Origin: Thermoleophilia bacterium
GTDB taxonomy: Bacteria > Actinomycetota > Thermoleophilia > Gaiellales > SKUG01
Assembly: GCA_020438525.1 (NCBI GenBank)
Contig: JAGQUL010000129.1
Coordinates: forward strand, 1-13,630
Direction: 5' to 3'
DNA length: 13,630 nt
Of the stretch, positions 1 to 8,600 are shown piece after piece. Made by a program: the position numbers and the translations under genes. The first letter of the stretch is position 1, and every line of letters begins with the position of its first letter. Under the pieces are notes generated by a model. It was not told the DNA's origin. It did not search any database and saw nothing but the letters and a program-made list of their open reading frames with translations.

Positions 1-24
1 GCTCACTTATCTTGACGCGGGACA

Positions 25-266
25 GGCGCATGACCCAATTTCGTTACCTGCTCGGAGTGCGCACGTGACCATTCCAAGCCCCACGCAACGAAGTTCCGGC
101 CCAGCCCAACTTTCGTTACCTGCTCGGAGTGCGCACGTGACCATTCCAAGCCCCACGCAACGAAGTTGGGCGCATGACCCAATTTCGTTACCTGCTCGGA
201 GTGCGCACGTGACCATTCCAAGCCCCACGTAACGAAGTTGGGCGCATGACCCAATTTCGTTACCTG
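25..266. repeat. Tandem array of a 72-bp palindromic intergenic repeat (three full units plus partial ends)
   Basis: Units begin at 39, 111, 183 and 255 (the last only 12 bases), giving an exact period of 72. The units at 111 and 183 differ by one base. The unit at 39 matches them over its first 57 bases, but its last 15 (96-110) are replaced by an unrelated GC-rich segment. The 14 bases before it (25-38) match the normal unit end, so the array has been shuffled by recombination. Each junction forms a strong hairpin: GTAACGAAGTTGGG, a 7-nt loop CGCATGA, then CCCAATTTCGTTAC, with 13 of 14 pairs Watson-Crick and the other a G-T wobble. The period is a multiple of three, so spurious repeat ORFs run through it on the minus strand. 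It is a REP/BIME-like or other mobile short repeat of unknown function. Bases 1-24 hold nothing recognisable. Confidence 0.9.
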
Positions 267-275
267 CGCCCGGCA

Positions 276-318
276 GATGCGGCGGCGCCGACCGCGTGAG
301 GCGGTGCCGACCCGCATC
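276..318. other. GC-rich inverted repeat upstream of lgt
   Basis: GATGCGG at 276-282 and CCGCATC at 312-318 are perfect complements. Between them, GGCGCC and GGTGCC can extend the pairing. There is no T-run, so a classical intrinsic terminator is not supported. It may be a leader structure or a chance feature of GC-rich DNA. It lies between the 72-bp array and the start of lgt. Confidence 0.3.
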
Positions 319-345
319 GGGCGGGGCGGAGACCGGGCGCCGCGA

Positions 346-351
346 TAGGTT
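346..351 (+). promoter_or_regulatory. Candidate -10 box (TAGGTT) of lgt
   Basis: TAGGTT fits the TAnnnT pattern and ends 9 bases before the lgt ATG at 361. Transcription would therefore start at or within a few bases of the start codon, giving a leaderless or nearly leaderless mRNA. No convincing Shine-Dalgarno sequence sits in the interval, and no clear -35 hexamer was found. This is inference from position and consensus only. Confidence 0.35.
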
Positions 352-360
352 GCGGCGCGC

Positions 361-1182
361 ATGAGCGCACACCTCGCCAGCCTGGTCGCCACGATCCCGC
401 CTCCGCCGTTCCAGAACCTGCACATCGGTTCGCTGACGCTGCACGGCTATGGGCTGACCATGGGCATCGCGATCGTGGTGGCGATCTCCGTCGCCGAGTG
501 GGGGCTCAAGCAGCAGCACGTCGACACGTCGCGCTTCACGCCGTTCGCGCTCGCGTGCATCGTCGCCGGATTCGTGGGTGCGCGGCTGTACCACGTGGCG
601 AGCGAGCCGGTGCGCTACTGGGACCACCCCGAAGACATCATCAAGGTGTGGAACGGCGGGCTCGGCATCTACGGCGCCGTTGCAGCAGGCGCCGGAGTCG
701 GGCTCTCGATCGCGCCGAAGTTCGGCATTCCGCGACGCGCGATCGCGGACGCGGTGGCCCCCGCACTGCTGTTCGCGCAGGCGATCGGGCGCTTCGGCAA
801 CTACCTCAACCAGGAGTTGTTCGGCGGGCCGTTCGACGGGCCGTGGGCGCTCGAGGTGGATCCGAAGTACCGTCCGCCGGGCTACGAGGACGTGGCGACG
901 TTCCACCCGACGTTCCTGTACGAGCAGCTCGGCACGCTGCTGCTGGGGGTGCTGTTCGTGGTGCTGCTGAAGCGGTGGTCGTCGCGCCCGCGCGGGATCC
1001 TGTTGCCGCTCTACGTGTCGGCGTACTCGCTCGTGCGGCTGTGCGTGGAGCCGGTTCGGATCGACTTCGCGCACGAGCTGGCGGGCGTTCGCCAGAACGT
1101 GTGGGTCGCCGGCACGCTGGTGGTCGCGGGGCTGGTGATCGCGTGGATCATGTATCGCCGTGATCCAGCGCGCCGGGCCTGA
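361..1182 (+). CDS. lgt: Prolipoprotein diacylglyceryl transferase
   Basis: Lgt moves the diacylglyceryl group of phosphatidylglycerol to the lipobox cysteine of prolipoproteins in the cytoplasmic membrane, the first step of lipoprotein maturation. The 273 residues match the family's usual length. Visible signatures: HGYGLTMGIAI (28-38) opening the first membrane helices; WNGGLGIYGAV (97-107), the family's GG-rich loop; GRFGNYLNQE (143-152), equivalent to the hallmark GRxGNFxNxE with the essential arginine, here R144; HPTFLYEQ (182-189); and VRLCVEPVR (225-233), holding the conserved C-terminal arginine region. Several hydrophobic helices end in a basic tail (YRRDPARRA), as expected for this polytopic enzyme. 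The ATG at 361 is the first start that leaves an intact N-terminus, and it follows a TAnnnT box. The last 35 bases overlap the convergent ligase gene. Identification is secure. Confidence 0.96.
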   Translation: MSAHLASLVATIPPPPFQNLHIGSLTLHGYGLTMGIAIVVAISVAEWGLKQQHVDTSRFTPFALACIVAGFVGARLYHVASEPVRYWDHPEDIIKVWNGGLGIYGAVAAGAGVGLSIAPKFGIPRRAIADAVAPALLFAQAIGRFGNYLNQELFGGPFDGPWALEVDPKYRPPGYEDVATFHPTFLYEQLGTLLLGVLFVVLLKRWSSRPRGILLPLYVSAYSLVRLCVEPVRIDFAHELAGVRQNVWVAGTLVVAGLVIAWIMYRRDPARRA

Positions 1183-2302
1183 TCCGGCAGTACTCGAGCA
1201 GCGCGGGAACGCCACCCGATTCGAATGCCTCGATCAGTGCGTCGGCGCGTGGCGTGGCGAGCAGGTCGTCGATCACGTCGAGCGCAGGCGCGCTGCCGAG
1301 CTCCTCGGCGTGCGGCCGCACCCGGTCGACGAGCTCGCGGATCACGTCGGCAACGTCGACCGGTGCGTCGTGCCCGGCGACGAGGAACCTCGCGCGGGTG
1401 CCGAACTCCATCGCGCTCCAGCGGTTGTGACGCTCGATCGACTCGGCAGGTCGCGTGATCTCGCCGCCGTCGAGCACGAGCGCGGCGATGCCCTGCACGA
1501 GCGCAGCCATTGCGATCGGCACGCGTGGGTCGTGCGTCGAGTCGAAGCTGCGTACCTCCACCGTGCCGAGCGCGGGCACGGGTGCGACCTCCCACAGGAA
1601 GCGCTGGTCGCCGGGATTCTCGAGCTGGTGCAGCGCGTGCACGGCGCGGTAGTCGGCAGGGTTCGCACAGCGCGGCGTGGGGCCGGCCCAGAGCATTCGT
1701 CGCTGGATCTCCGAGCGGGCGGTGCGCCACGGCGCGCGGCGTGCCTGGTCGATCGGCGAGTTGGCGCTGAGCGCGACGAACACCGGCGCGCACGCGGCGA
1801 GCGCGTCGGTGACCCGCACTGCGTCGTCGAGCGACGGCATCCCGACGTGCACGTGGATCCCGTGGGTCGACTGGTCGGCGAGCGTACCCACTCGCGTGTG
1901 CAGGTCGGCGATCGCGCGGTGGGCATCGGTGGGCGTGACCAGGTCGTCGTCGACCCGTAGGTCAGGGTGCAGGCCGATGCCGATCGCGGCGACGTTCGCG
2001 GCGGCCGCTCGCTCGGCGATCGCGTCGCGCAGCGCACGCAGGTCGACGTCCACCTGCGCGAGGCTGGCGTTGGGGGCGGTGGCCAGCTCGATGCTGCAGC
2101 GAAGCAGCTCCGCCTTGAGCCAGCCGCCGGGGGACGCGATCGTGCGCCAGTCGCTGTCGAGCAGCTCGTCGGCGCGTGGCGCCACGGTGGCGAGGTCGCC
2201 CGATTCGACGAGCAGGAACTCCTCCTCGATCCCGATCGTGAGCGGCTCCGAGGTGGCGAACGCGATGTCGGGGTGGCGGGTGTCCGAGGCGTCGGAGGTC
2301 AC
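1148..2302 (-). CDS. GCS2-family carboxylate-amine ligase (YbdK-type glutamate--cysteine ligase-like)
   Basis: Members of the GCS2 family form an ATP-dependent amide bond between glutamate and an amine such as cysteine; YbdK of E. coli has only weak glutamate--cysteine ligase activity, so the true substrate here is open. In the 384-residue product I see LTIGIEEEFLLV (21-32), the family's N-terminal acidic metal/ATP motif; GIHVHVG (148-154); ALSANSPI (177-184); GTVEVRSFD (246-254), with the conserved arginine; and HNRWSA (292-297). Length and motif order fit the family. The open frame continues up to 2500, but the extra 66 residues are low-complexity and arginine-rich and match nothing in the family. 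The GTG at 2302, 22 codons before the first motif, is therefore preferred; its ribosome site is poor. It lies tail-to-tail with lgt (35-bp overlap) and is divergent from the giant gene. An EgtA-like or other thiol-related role is possible but not shown. Confidence 0.9.
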   Translation of the reverse strand: MTSDASDTRHPDIAFATSEPLTIGIEEEFLLVESGDLATVAPRADELLDSDWRTIASPGGWLKAELLRCSIELATAPNASLAQVDVDLRALRDAIAERAAAANVAAIGIGLHPDLRVDDDLVTPTDAHRAIADLHTRVGTLADQSTHGIHVHVGMPSLDDAVRVTDALAACAPVFVALSANSPIDQARRAPWRTARSEIQRRMLWAGPTPRCANPADYRAVHALHQLENPGDQRFLWEVAPVPALGTVEVRSFDSTHDPRVPIAMAALVQGIAALVLDGGEITRPAESIERHNRWSAMEFGTRARFLVAGHDAPVDVADVIRELVDRVRPHAEELGSAPALDVIDDLLATPRADALIEAFESGGVPALLEYCRIRPGALDHGDT

Positions 2303-2398
2303 GCGGCGTGCATGCCCGCGCGAGCGTGGGCGCGAACCATGGTCGTTGCTGCATGTGTGGCCGTGGTTCCGGCACGCGACCCGCGCTGCACGAACCGG

Positions 2399-2433
2399 CT
2401 GCAGCTTCCCCGCCCCGGCCGGGCAAGCGGCAG
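2399..2433. repeat. REP-like imperfect hairpin in the divergent intergenic region
   Basis: CTGCAGCTT (2399-2407) and AAGCGGCAG (2425-2433) are inverted copies with one mismatch. The loop between them is GC-rich and contains CCCCGGCCGGGG-like pairing. The same core, CTGC-A/C-GCTT-C, recurs as three tandem units at 12838-12897, which suggests a dispersed short repeat family. It sits 97 bases upstream of the ligase start and about 180 upstream of the giant gene. Confidence 0.45.
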
Positions 2434-2491
2434 GTAGTCGGAAGCGCGTCGGATCGGCGTCAGATCGCGAAATTGCTGCCTGGAACGCTTT

Positions 2492-2509
2492 ACGAATCAA
2501 TTGGTTCGT
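2492..2509. promoter_or_regulatory. 18-bp palindrome, possible operator
   Basis: ACGAATCAATTGGTTCGT is a palindrome with a single mismatched pair (T2497 against G2504), centred on CAATTG. It lies in an AT-richer patch of the otherwise GC-rich region between the divergent ligase and giant genes, about 100 bases from the giant gene's start. The rest of this 309-bp intergenic stretch (2303-2611) holds the REP-like hairpin and a CGGCGG/CCGCCG hairpin at 2528-2548 in the probable leader of the giant gene. I found no convincing -35/-10 pair for either gene. An operator role is inference from symmetry and position. Confidence 0.35.
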
Positions 2510-2601
2510 GGCTCACTGGACGAAGGTCGGCGGACTGGACCACCGCCGGCAGGACGAAGCTGCGCGATCACCGGCCCCCGCGGGTCACGCGCACGGACCC
2601 C

Positions 2602-2606
2602 AGGGA
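2602..2606 (+). promoter_or_regulatory. Ribosome binding site that sets the giant gene's start
   Basis: AGGGA is followed by the 5-base spacer CACAC and then GTG at 2612. It is the best Shine-Dalgarno match near the beginning of the frame. It favours GTG 2612 over the TTG at 2501, which has no such site and would add 37 residues of unlikely Arg/Pro/Gly-rich sequence. Confidence 0.6.
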
Positions 2607-2611
2607 CACAC

Positions 2612-5600
2612 GTGGCGCGAATTGATGGATCGACCGGGGTCGCCACCCCGAGCGGCAGGACTGGCAGCGGGTCGAACACCGCTGCGGTCAACGCTGCCCA
2701 GACGAACCTCACCGCCGCACAGCAGCGTGTCTCCACCACGCGCGACGGCATCTCCACGCTCCAGTCCGCGTACGACAGCATCAACTCGCAGTACGAGACC
2801 GCGAACACCGCCTACACCACCGCGCAGACGAGCTACCAGCAGCTGAACTCCCAGGTCGAGGCGCTCAACTCCAAGGTCACGACCGCCCAGCAGGGCGTCG
2901 ACACCGCCAAGACCGCGTCAGACGCTGCGCAGACGAAGCTCGACGCCGCGAAGACCAAGCTCGATACCGCGAACCAGCAGAAGGAGACCGCGCAGACCGA
3001 GCTCGACGCGGCCCAGCAGGCACTCGACGCGGCGCAGTCCAAGGCAGACACCTCCCAGGAGGCGCTCGACGCGGCGCAGGAGAAGGTCGACGCCGCGAAG
3101 GAGAAGTTCGACGCTGCGCAGGAGAAGGTCGACGGCGCACAGCAGAAGGTGGACACGGCGCAGCAGCGCGTCGACACTGCGCAGCAGGCGGTCGACACCG
3201 CACAGCAGCGCGTCGACACCGCGCAGCAGGCGCTCGATACCGCGCAGCAGCGCGTCGACACGGCGCAGCAGGCGGTCGATACGGCACAGCAGCGCCTCGA
3301 CACGGCGCAGACGGCGGTCGACGCCGCGCAGCAGCGCACCGACACCGCGCAGACCGCGCTCGACAACGCACAGACCACGCTCGACGCCGCGAACGATCGC
3401 GTCGACGGCGCACGCAGCGCGCTTGATTCGGCGACGACCGAGCTGAGCTCCGCCACCGAGGCGTTCGAGGCCGCCCAGTCGGCGCTCGAGACTGCAACCG
3501 CAGACGTGACCGCCAAGCAGGGCGAGCTCGACTCCGCAACCGCGGCGGTCGGCAAGGCGCAGACGCGAGCCACCAACGCACAGGCCGCCGTGAGCTCCGC
3601 ACAGGGCGCGGTCAACTCCGCACAGTCGGCGCTCTCGAGCGCCGAGGCACGCCTGCGCGCCAACCCCAACGACGCGAGCGCCAAGGCTGCCGTGTCGAAC
3701 GCTCGGGCGCGCCTCAACAGCGCGCGCGGCAAGCTCGCCGCGGCCCAGAACGAGCAGAAGGCCGCACAGGCCGCGCTGCAGCAGGCCCAGGATGCCGAGC
3801 GCCGCGCAAAGCAGGCGCTCGAGCAGGCCAAGGAGCGCAAGCGCAAGGCCGAGGACGAGCTCAAGGCCGCGACCGAGCGCAAGCAGAAGGCCGAGGACGC
3901 CAAGCGCAAGGCCGAGGACGAGCTCAAGGCCGCCGAGCAGGCACAGAAGGAAGCGCAGGACGCGCTCAAGGCCGCACAGGAAGAGCTCAAGGCCGCGCAG
4001 GAAGAACTGAAGGCCGCGCAGGACGAGCTCAAGGCCGCGCAGGACGAGCTCAAGGCCGCGCAGGACGAGCTCAAGACGGCGCAGGAAGAGCTGAAGGCCG
4101 CGCAGGACGAGCTCAAGGAAGCGCAGGAGGAGCTGAAGACCGCGCAGGAGGAGCTCAAGGCCGCACAGGACGAGCTCAAGGCCGCGCAGGACGAGCTGAA
4201 GGCTGCACAGGACGAGCTCGAGGCTGCGAAGACCGAGCAGGAGGACGCGCAGAAGGAGCTCGAGGCCAAGCAGAAGGAGCTCGACGACGCCACGAAGGCC
4301 CTCGAGGAGAAGCAGAAGGCGGTCGACGAGGCACAGTCGAAGCTCGACGATGCCGTGGAGGCCGCAGACCTCGCCCAGACCGACGTGGACGACGCGCAGA
4401 AGGCGCTCGACGACGCCAAGCAGGATCTCGAAGACGCGCAGAAGGAGCTCGACGACGCCAAGAAGGAGCAGGACGAGCTCAAGGCCAAGGCCGACGAGGC
4501 CAAGGCCGAGATGGAGTCAAAGAAGCAGGAGGCCGACCGCCTCAAGGCCGAGGCCGACGACAAGAAGCAGGACCTCGCCGACGCCAAGGCGCGCCTCACG
4601 CAGCTGCAGTCCGAGGTCGATGCCGCGCAGGCCGCACTCGACCAGGCCAAGAACGCGAAGGGCCCCGAGGCCGAGGCCCCGAAGATCGAGGGCGACACGA
4701 ACCACGACGGCATCCTCAGCGACGCCGAGCGCAAGGCACTCGCCGATGCGAAGAACCTCGACGGCGCGCTCACGCCCGAGGAGGCCGCCGCCCTGCAGAA
4801 GCAGCAGGACGAGCTGAGGGCTGCCGAAGACGCGGCCCGCGAGCGCTACAACGACGTGAACGGCGCGGTCACCAACTCCTCCGACGCGCAGTCGCAGGCG
4901 GCGATGAACAAGTCGCTGCAGGACCAGGCCAACCAGGAGATCATCGACGAGCGTCGCCGCTACTACGAGCAGAACCCGTACTACGTCGACGCGAACGGCA
5001 CCGTGTTCGTCGCGTCGGTCGATGCCCACGGCAACCTGCAGCTGCAGCGCAACAGCTCGCAGCCGGCGAAGGGCAACGACCCCGCAACGCAGACCGAGCG
5101 CACCGCCACGATCGAGACGAACCGCAACCGCACGGACGTCGAGAAGATCGTCACCGGCGCCGGCACCACCGCGGCCCCGAAGCGGACGCAGACCACGACG
5201 GTCAAGACCGACCCGAAGGGCGAGCAGACGAGCGCCCAGATCAAGCTCGAGGAAGAGGCGAAGGCCAACGACGGCTCGTCGGTGCACCGCACCTCGCAGG
5301 AGGACTACGACGCCAGGAACGTCAAGACTCAGAGCCTGCAGGAGGAGACGACGACGTCGCCCGCAGGCGACACGAGCACGCAGCGGGTCACGACCAGCTA
5401 CCACGAGGACGGAACGTCACCGTCGCGCGTGCTCAACGAGCAGGAGCAGAAGGGCGCGGACGGCTCCGAGTCCAGCCACGTCGTCGACACGAACTACGCG
5501 CGCGACGGGGTCTCCCCCACGCGCCAGGTCGTGACCGACGACTCCAAGGACAAGGACGGCAACCAGTCCGGCACGCGTGCCGAGACCGAGTACAACGGCG

Positions 5601-8600
5601 CCGGCGAGCCCGACAACACCTACATCCAGCGCACCGGCGATCGCGAGGACGGCGTTCCCGCGACCGAGTACGTCACCTGGGGCGCCAACGGCGATGTCAC
5701 GCAGCGCATCGAAGGCGGCACCGAGGCGACCCGCGATCAGTTCCGCGACTACCTCACCAACGGCACGCAGCCGCCGAAGCACGACATCCCTGCGGAGCCG
5801 GAGCCGCTCGACTTCAACGAGTGGAAGTCGCAGCAGGAGGCGGACGGCACGCGAGTCGGCGGCTACGCCGCCATGAACCTGTACCGCCAGTACACCGACG
5901 AGTTCAACGACACCACCCACAAGGACTGGGAGGCCGAGCGCGATCGCCTCCAGGCGATCAACGACCAGAGCGACCTGCAGCGCGTCGATCCCGACCGGAT
6001 CATCAACGGCGAGGACCCGATCAAGTGGACGCGGCAGGACGACGACCGCTTCACGTCCGAGTCGCTGGGTGGTCGTCCGCTGATCGAGCCGATCAAGCCG
6101 TCGACCGATACGCCGAGCGTGTTCGAGGTCCCCGCGCAGCTGCAGGCGCGCGCCAACGCACAGGCGATCGACAGCTCGCCCTACGCGAAGGATCCGGCGA
6201 AGCTCGCGCAGCTCAGCCAGGAGCAGGCCGACTACGAGGAGCGGCTCGCCAAGGCGACCACCGACGATGCGCGCGAGCGCATCATGCGCGAGTACTTCGC
6301 GAACCACGACTACTGGATCGACCACGGAACCGGCCCCGACGCGCAGCCCACGCTGATGGCTGCCGCGTGGTCGAACGGCGCGCCGCAGTCGGAGCTGTTC
6401 GGCGGCGCACGCCTTGCCGACCCGCATGCCACCGCGGCCCGCACGGGCATCGAGGGCACCGACGACATGGGCCAGCCCGCCACGATCGACGTGGTGAAGA
6501 ACATGTTCGTCGACGGGTCGCGCGACGACGTGATCCACACGACCTACGACGGTCCGGCCGGCGCGTCGCGCGAGGTGGTCGACGGCACCCACACCAACGC
6601 CGCCGGCGTGGTGACCGAGCACGATCGCAACGCGCAGTCGATGGTGTCGCGCACGGCCGAGGGCAAGTCGCCGCTCGCGGTCACCGAGATCACGCGTGAG
6701 CGGTTCAACGAGACCACGGGCAAGCCACAGGGCGAGCAGTACAACGCGGTCGCAACGAGCGACGCCACGATGACCTCGCTCGAGGAGCGTCGCGACCAGT
6801 ACGACGCGAACGGGACGATCTACGACACGACGATCGACTCGACGAACATGTCGCGCAACTACGACGCCGACATCACCGACGACTTCCTCAAGGCCAACCA
6901 GGACATCATCGATCTGGCCCGCAGCGACGACTTCAAGGTCGATCGCGACGGCCAGGAAGTCACCGTGCCGCCCGCCGGCTCGTACCTGATCACGTCGCAC
7001 ACCGACATCGACTACGACGGCGAGGGCAACGCCACGCACCAGACGGTCGACGAGTCGTCGACGATGGTGCAGGACGCCGGCGACGACAACCACAACGGCG
7101 TGCGCGTCGTGGAGACCGACACGCACCGCGAGGCCGGCGCGGTCGGCGGCGGCGCCACGATCTTCGACGAACAGGGCAACCTGGTCGTTCCCGAGGACGT
7201 CACCACGTCGATCAAGTCGACCGAGTTCGACCCCGACGCCGGCACCGCAGGCGGCAACCACGGCACCGGCCACCAGCTGCGCGAGATCACGTCGATCACG
7301 ATGCATCGCACGATGAACCCGGACGGGTCGTCGAGCGACGAGTGGGCCACGCCGCTCACCACCCAGACGCTGCGCGAGGGATTCGACGACGACTGGCAGT
7401 TCGACGAGAAGTACCTCAAGACTGAGCCCAACGGCCAGGTCGTCGTCAACGACAAGGGCGAGCCGCAGTTCGTCAAGATCGGCGACGAGATCCGCGACGC
7501 GAACGGCAACGTCGTCCGTGCCGGCGCCGACCGGTTCGAGGACGGCGAGATCCCGCCGTGGTTCGACGGCGAGGACTTCGAGATCCACCACGAGGACCTC
7601 GACTTCGCCGACAAGTTCGAGGAGTTCATGGAGGGCTGGGGCGGCAAGATCGTCGGCGTGGCCGCGATCGTCGCCGGCATCGGCGCAGCAGCATTCACCG
7701 GCGGCGCGAGCCTCGCGCTCACCGCGGTTGGCGTGGGCCTTGCCTCCACCACCTTCGCCTACACCGCGCTCAACTACAGCCAGGGCGAGGCCAGCGGCTG
7801 GGATCTCGCGATCGCCGGCGCCGGCGTCGCGCTCGCAGCGCTGCCCGCGATCACGAGCGTCAAGCAGCTCGCGAACGCAAGCCGCGTGGCGAGCGAGGCA
7901 CGCGCGGCGGGCCTCGCCGAGAACGTGGTCGACGACCTTGCCAAGCAGGCGCTGCGAGGCAGCGCGGGCTTCGGCCACACGGCCGAGACCGCGCTCAAGG
8001 GTGCGGAGACGATCGAGCACGGCATGGACGGGCTCGACGTCTACGACGCCGGTCGCGCAGCGATGCAGGGCGACTTCTGGGGCGCGGGCATGATGCTGTT
8101 CGCTGTGGGTGCCGGCTCCGCGGTGAGCCGCGTGCGCGCGGGCAGCGTGCCCGGCGGCATCCCGGACGTCGAGACCGGACCGCACGGCGGCACGCCCGAC
8201 ATTCCCGACCTGCCCGACACGCCGCGTCTTGGCGGCCCCGACGGCACACCGCACACGCCCGACGTTCCGCACGTGCCGGACACGCCGCACGTCGACACGC
8301 CGCACGTCGACACGCCCGCGACCAGCCAGGGCGCACCGACCGTGCGAACGAACCCGATCGATGCCCCGGGCAGCTCGACCACGCGCCCGATCACCGGCTC
8401 GAGCACCGGCGACCAGCCGCGCGTCGCGGCCGCGCACGGCAACGGCGTCGAGGGAAGCGGACCCGGCGTGGGCGCAACCAGCACCGGCGCGGCGGGTGCC
8501 GGCCAGCTGCAGCTGCCCGACGCGACGCGACCGACGTCGCCGACCCCCGCCGACTTCTCCGCGCACGTCGACAACCCGCGTGCGGACGGCGTCGCTGCCG

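Noticed and set aside
25..266. CRISPR-like repeat-spacer pattern
   Set aside because: The whole 72-bp unit is conserved, with no unique spacers and no cas genes; the same applies to the pair at 12944-13066.
3..1215. Minus-strand frames (140 and 402 codons) across the 72-bp array and lgt
   Set aside because: Their repeated peptide is the array read through because 72 is a multiple of three; the rest is an Arg/His-rich antisense shadow of lgt.
2303..2500. 66-codon N-terminal extension of the GCS2 ligase
   Set aside because: Low-complexity, no family match, and it crosses a REP-like hairpin; the GTG at 2302 gives the usual family length.
2501..2611. 37-codon N-terminal extension of the giant protein from TTG
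   Set aside because: No ribosome site, atypical composition, and the only cysteine of the frame; AGGGA followed by GTG 2612 is better. It also starts inside the 18-bp palindrome.
2612..2920. Type VII (WXG100/LXG) secretion domain at the giant protein's N-terminus
   Set aside because: The region is helical but I see no WxG motif and no following YxxxD/E signal; it reads directly into the long coiled coil.
2833..4773. 646-codon minus-strand frame rich in Ser/Ala/Cys
   Set aside because: Antisense of the repetitive GC-rich heptad region; no independent start signal or recognisable domain.
4694..4783. Dockerin domain
   Set aside because: Only one complete calcium loop and none of the dockerin recognition residues or duplicated helix pattern; an EF-hand-like pair is the safer call.
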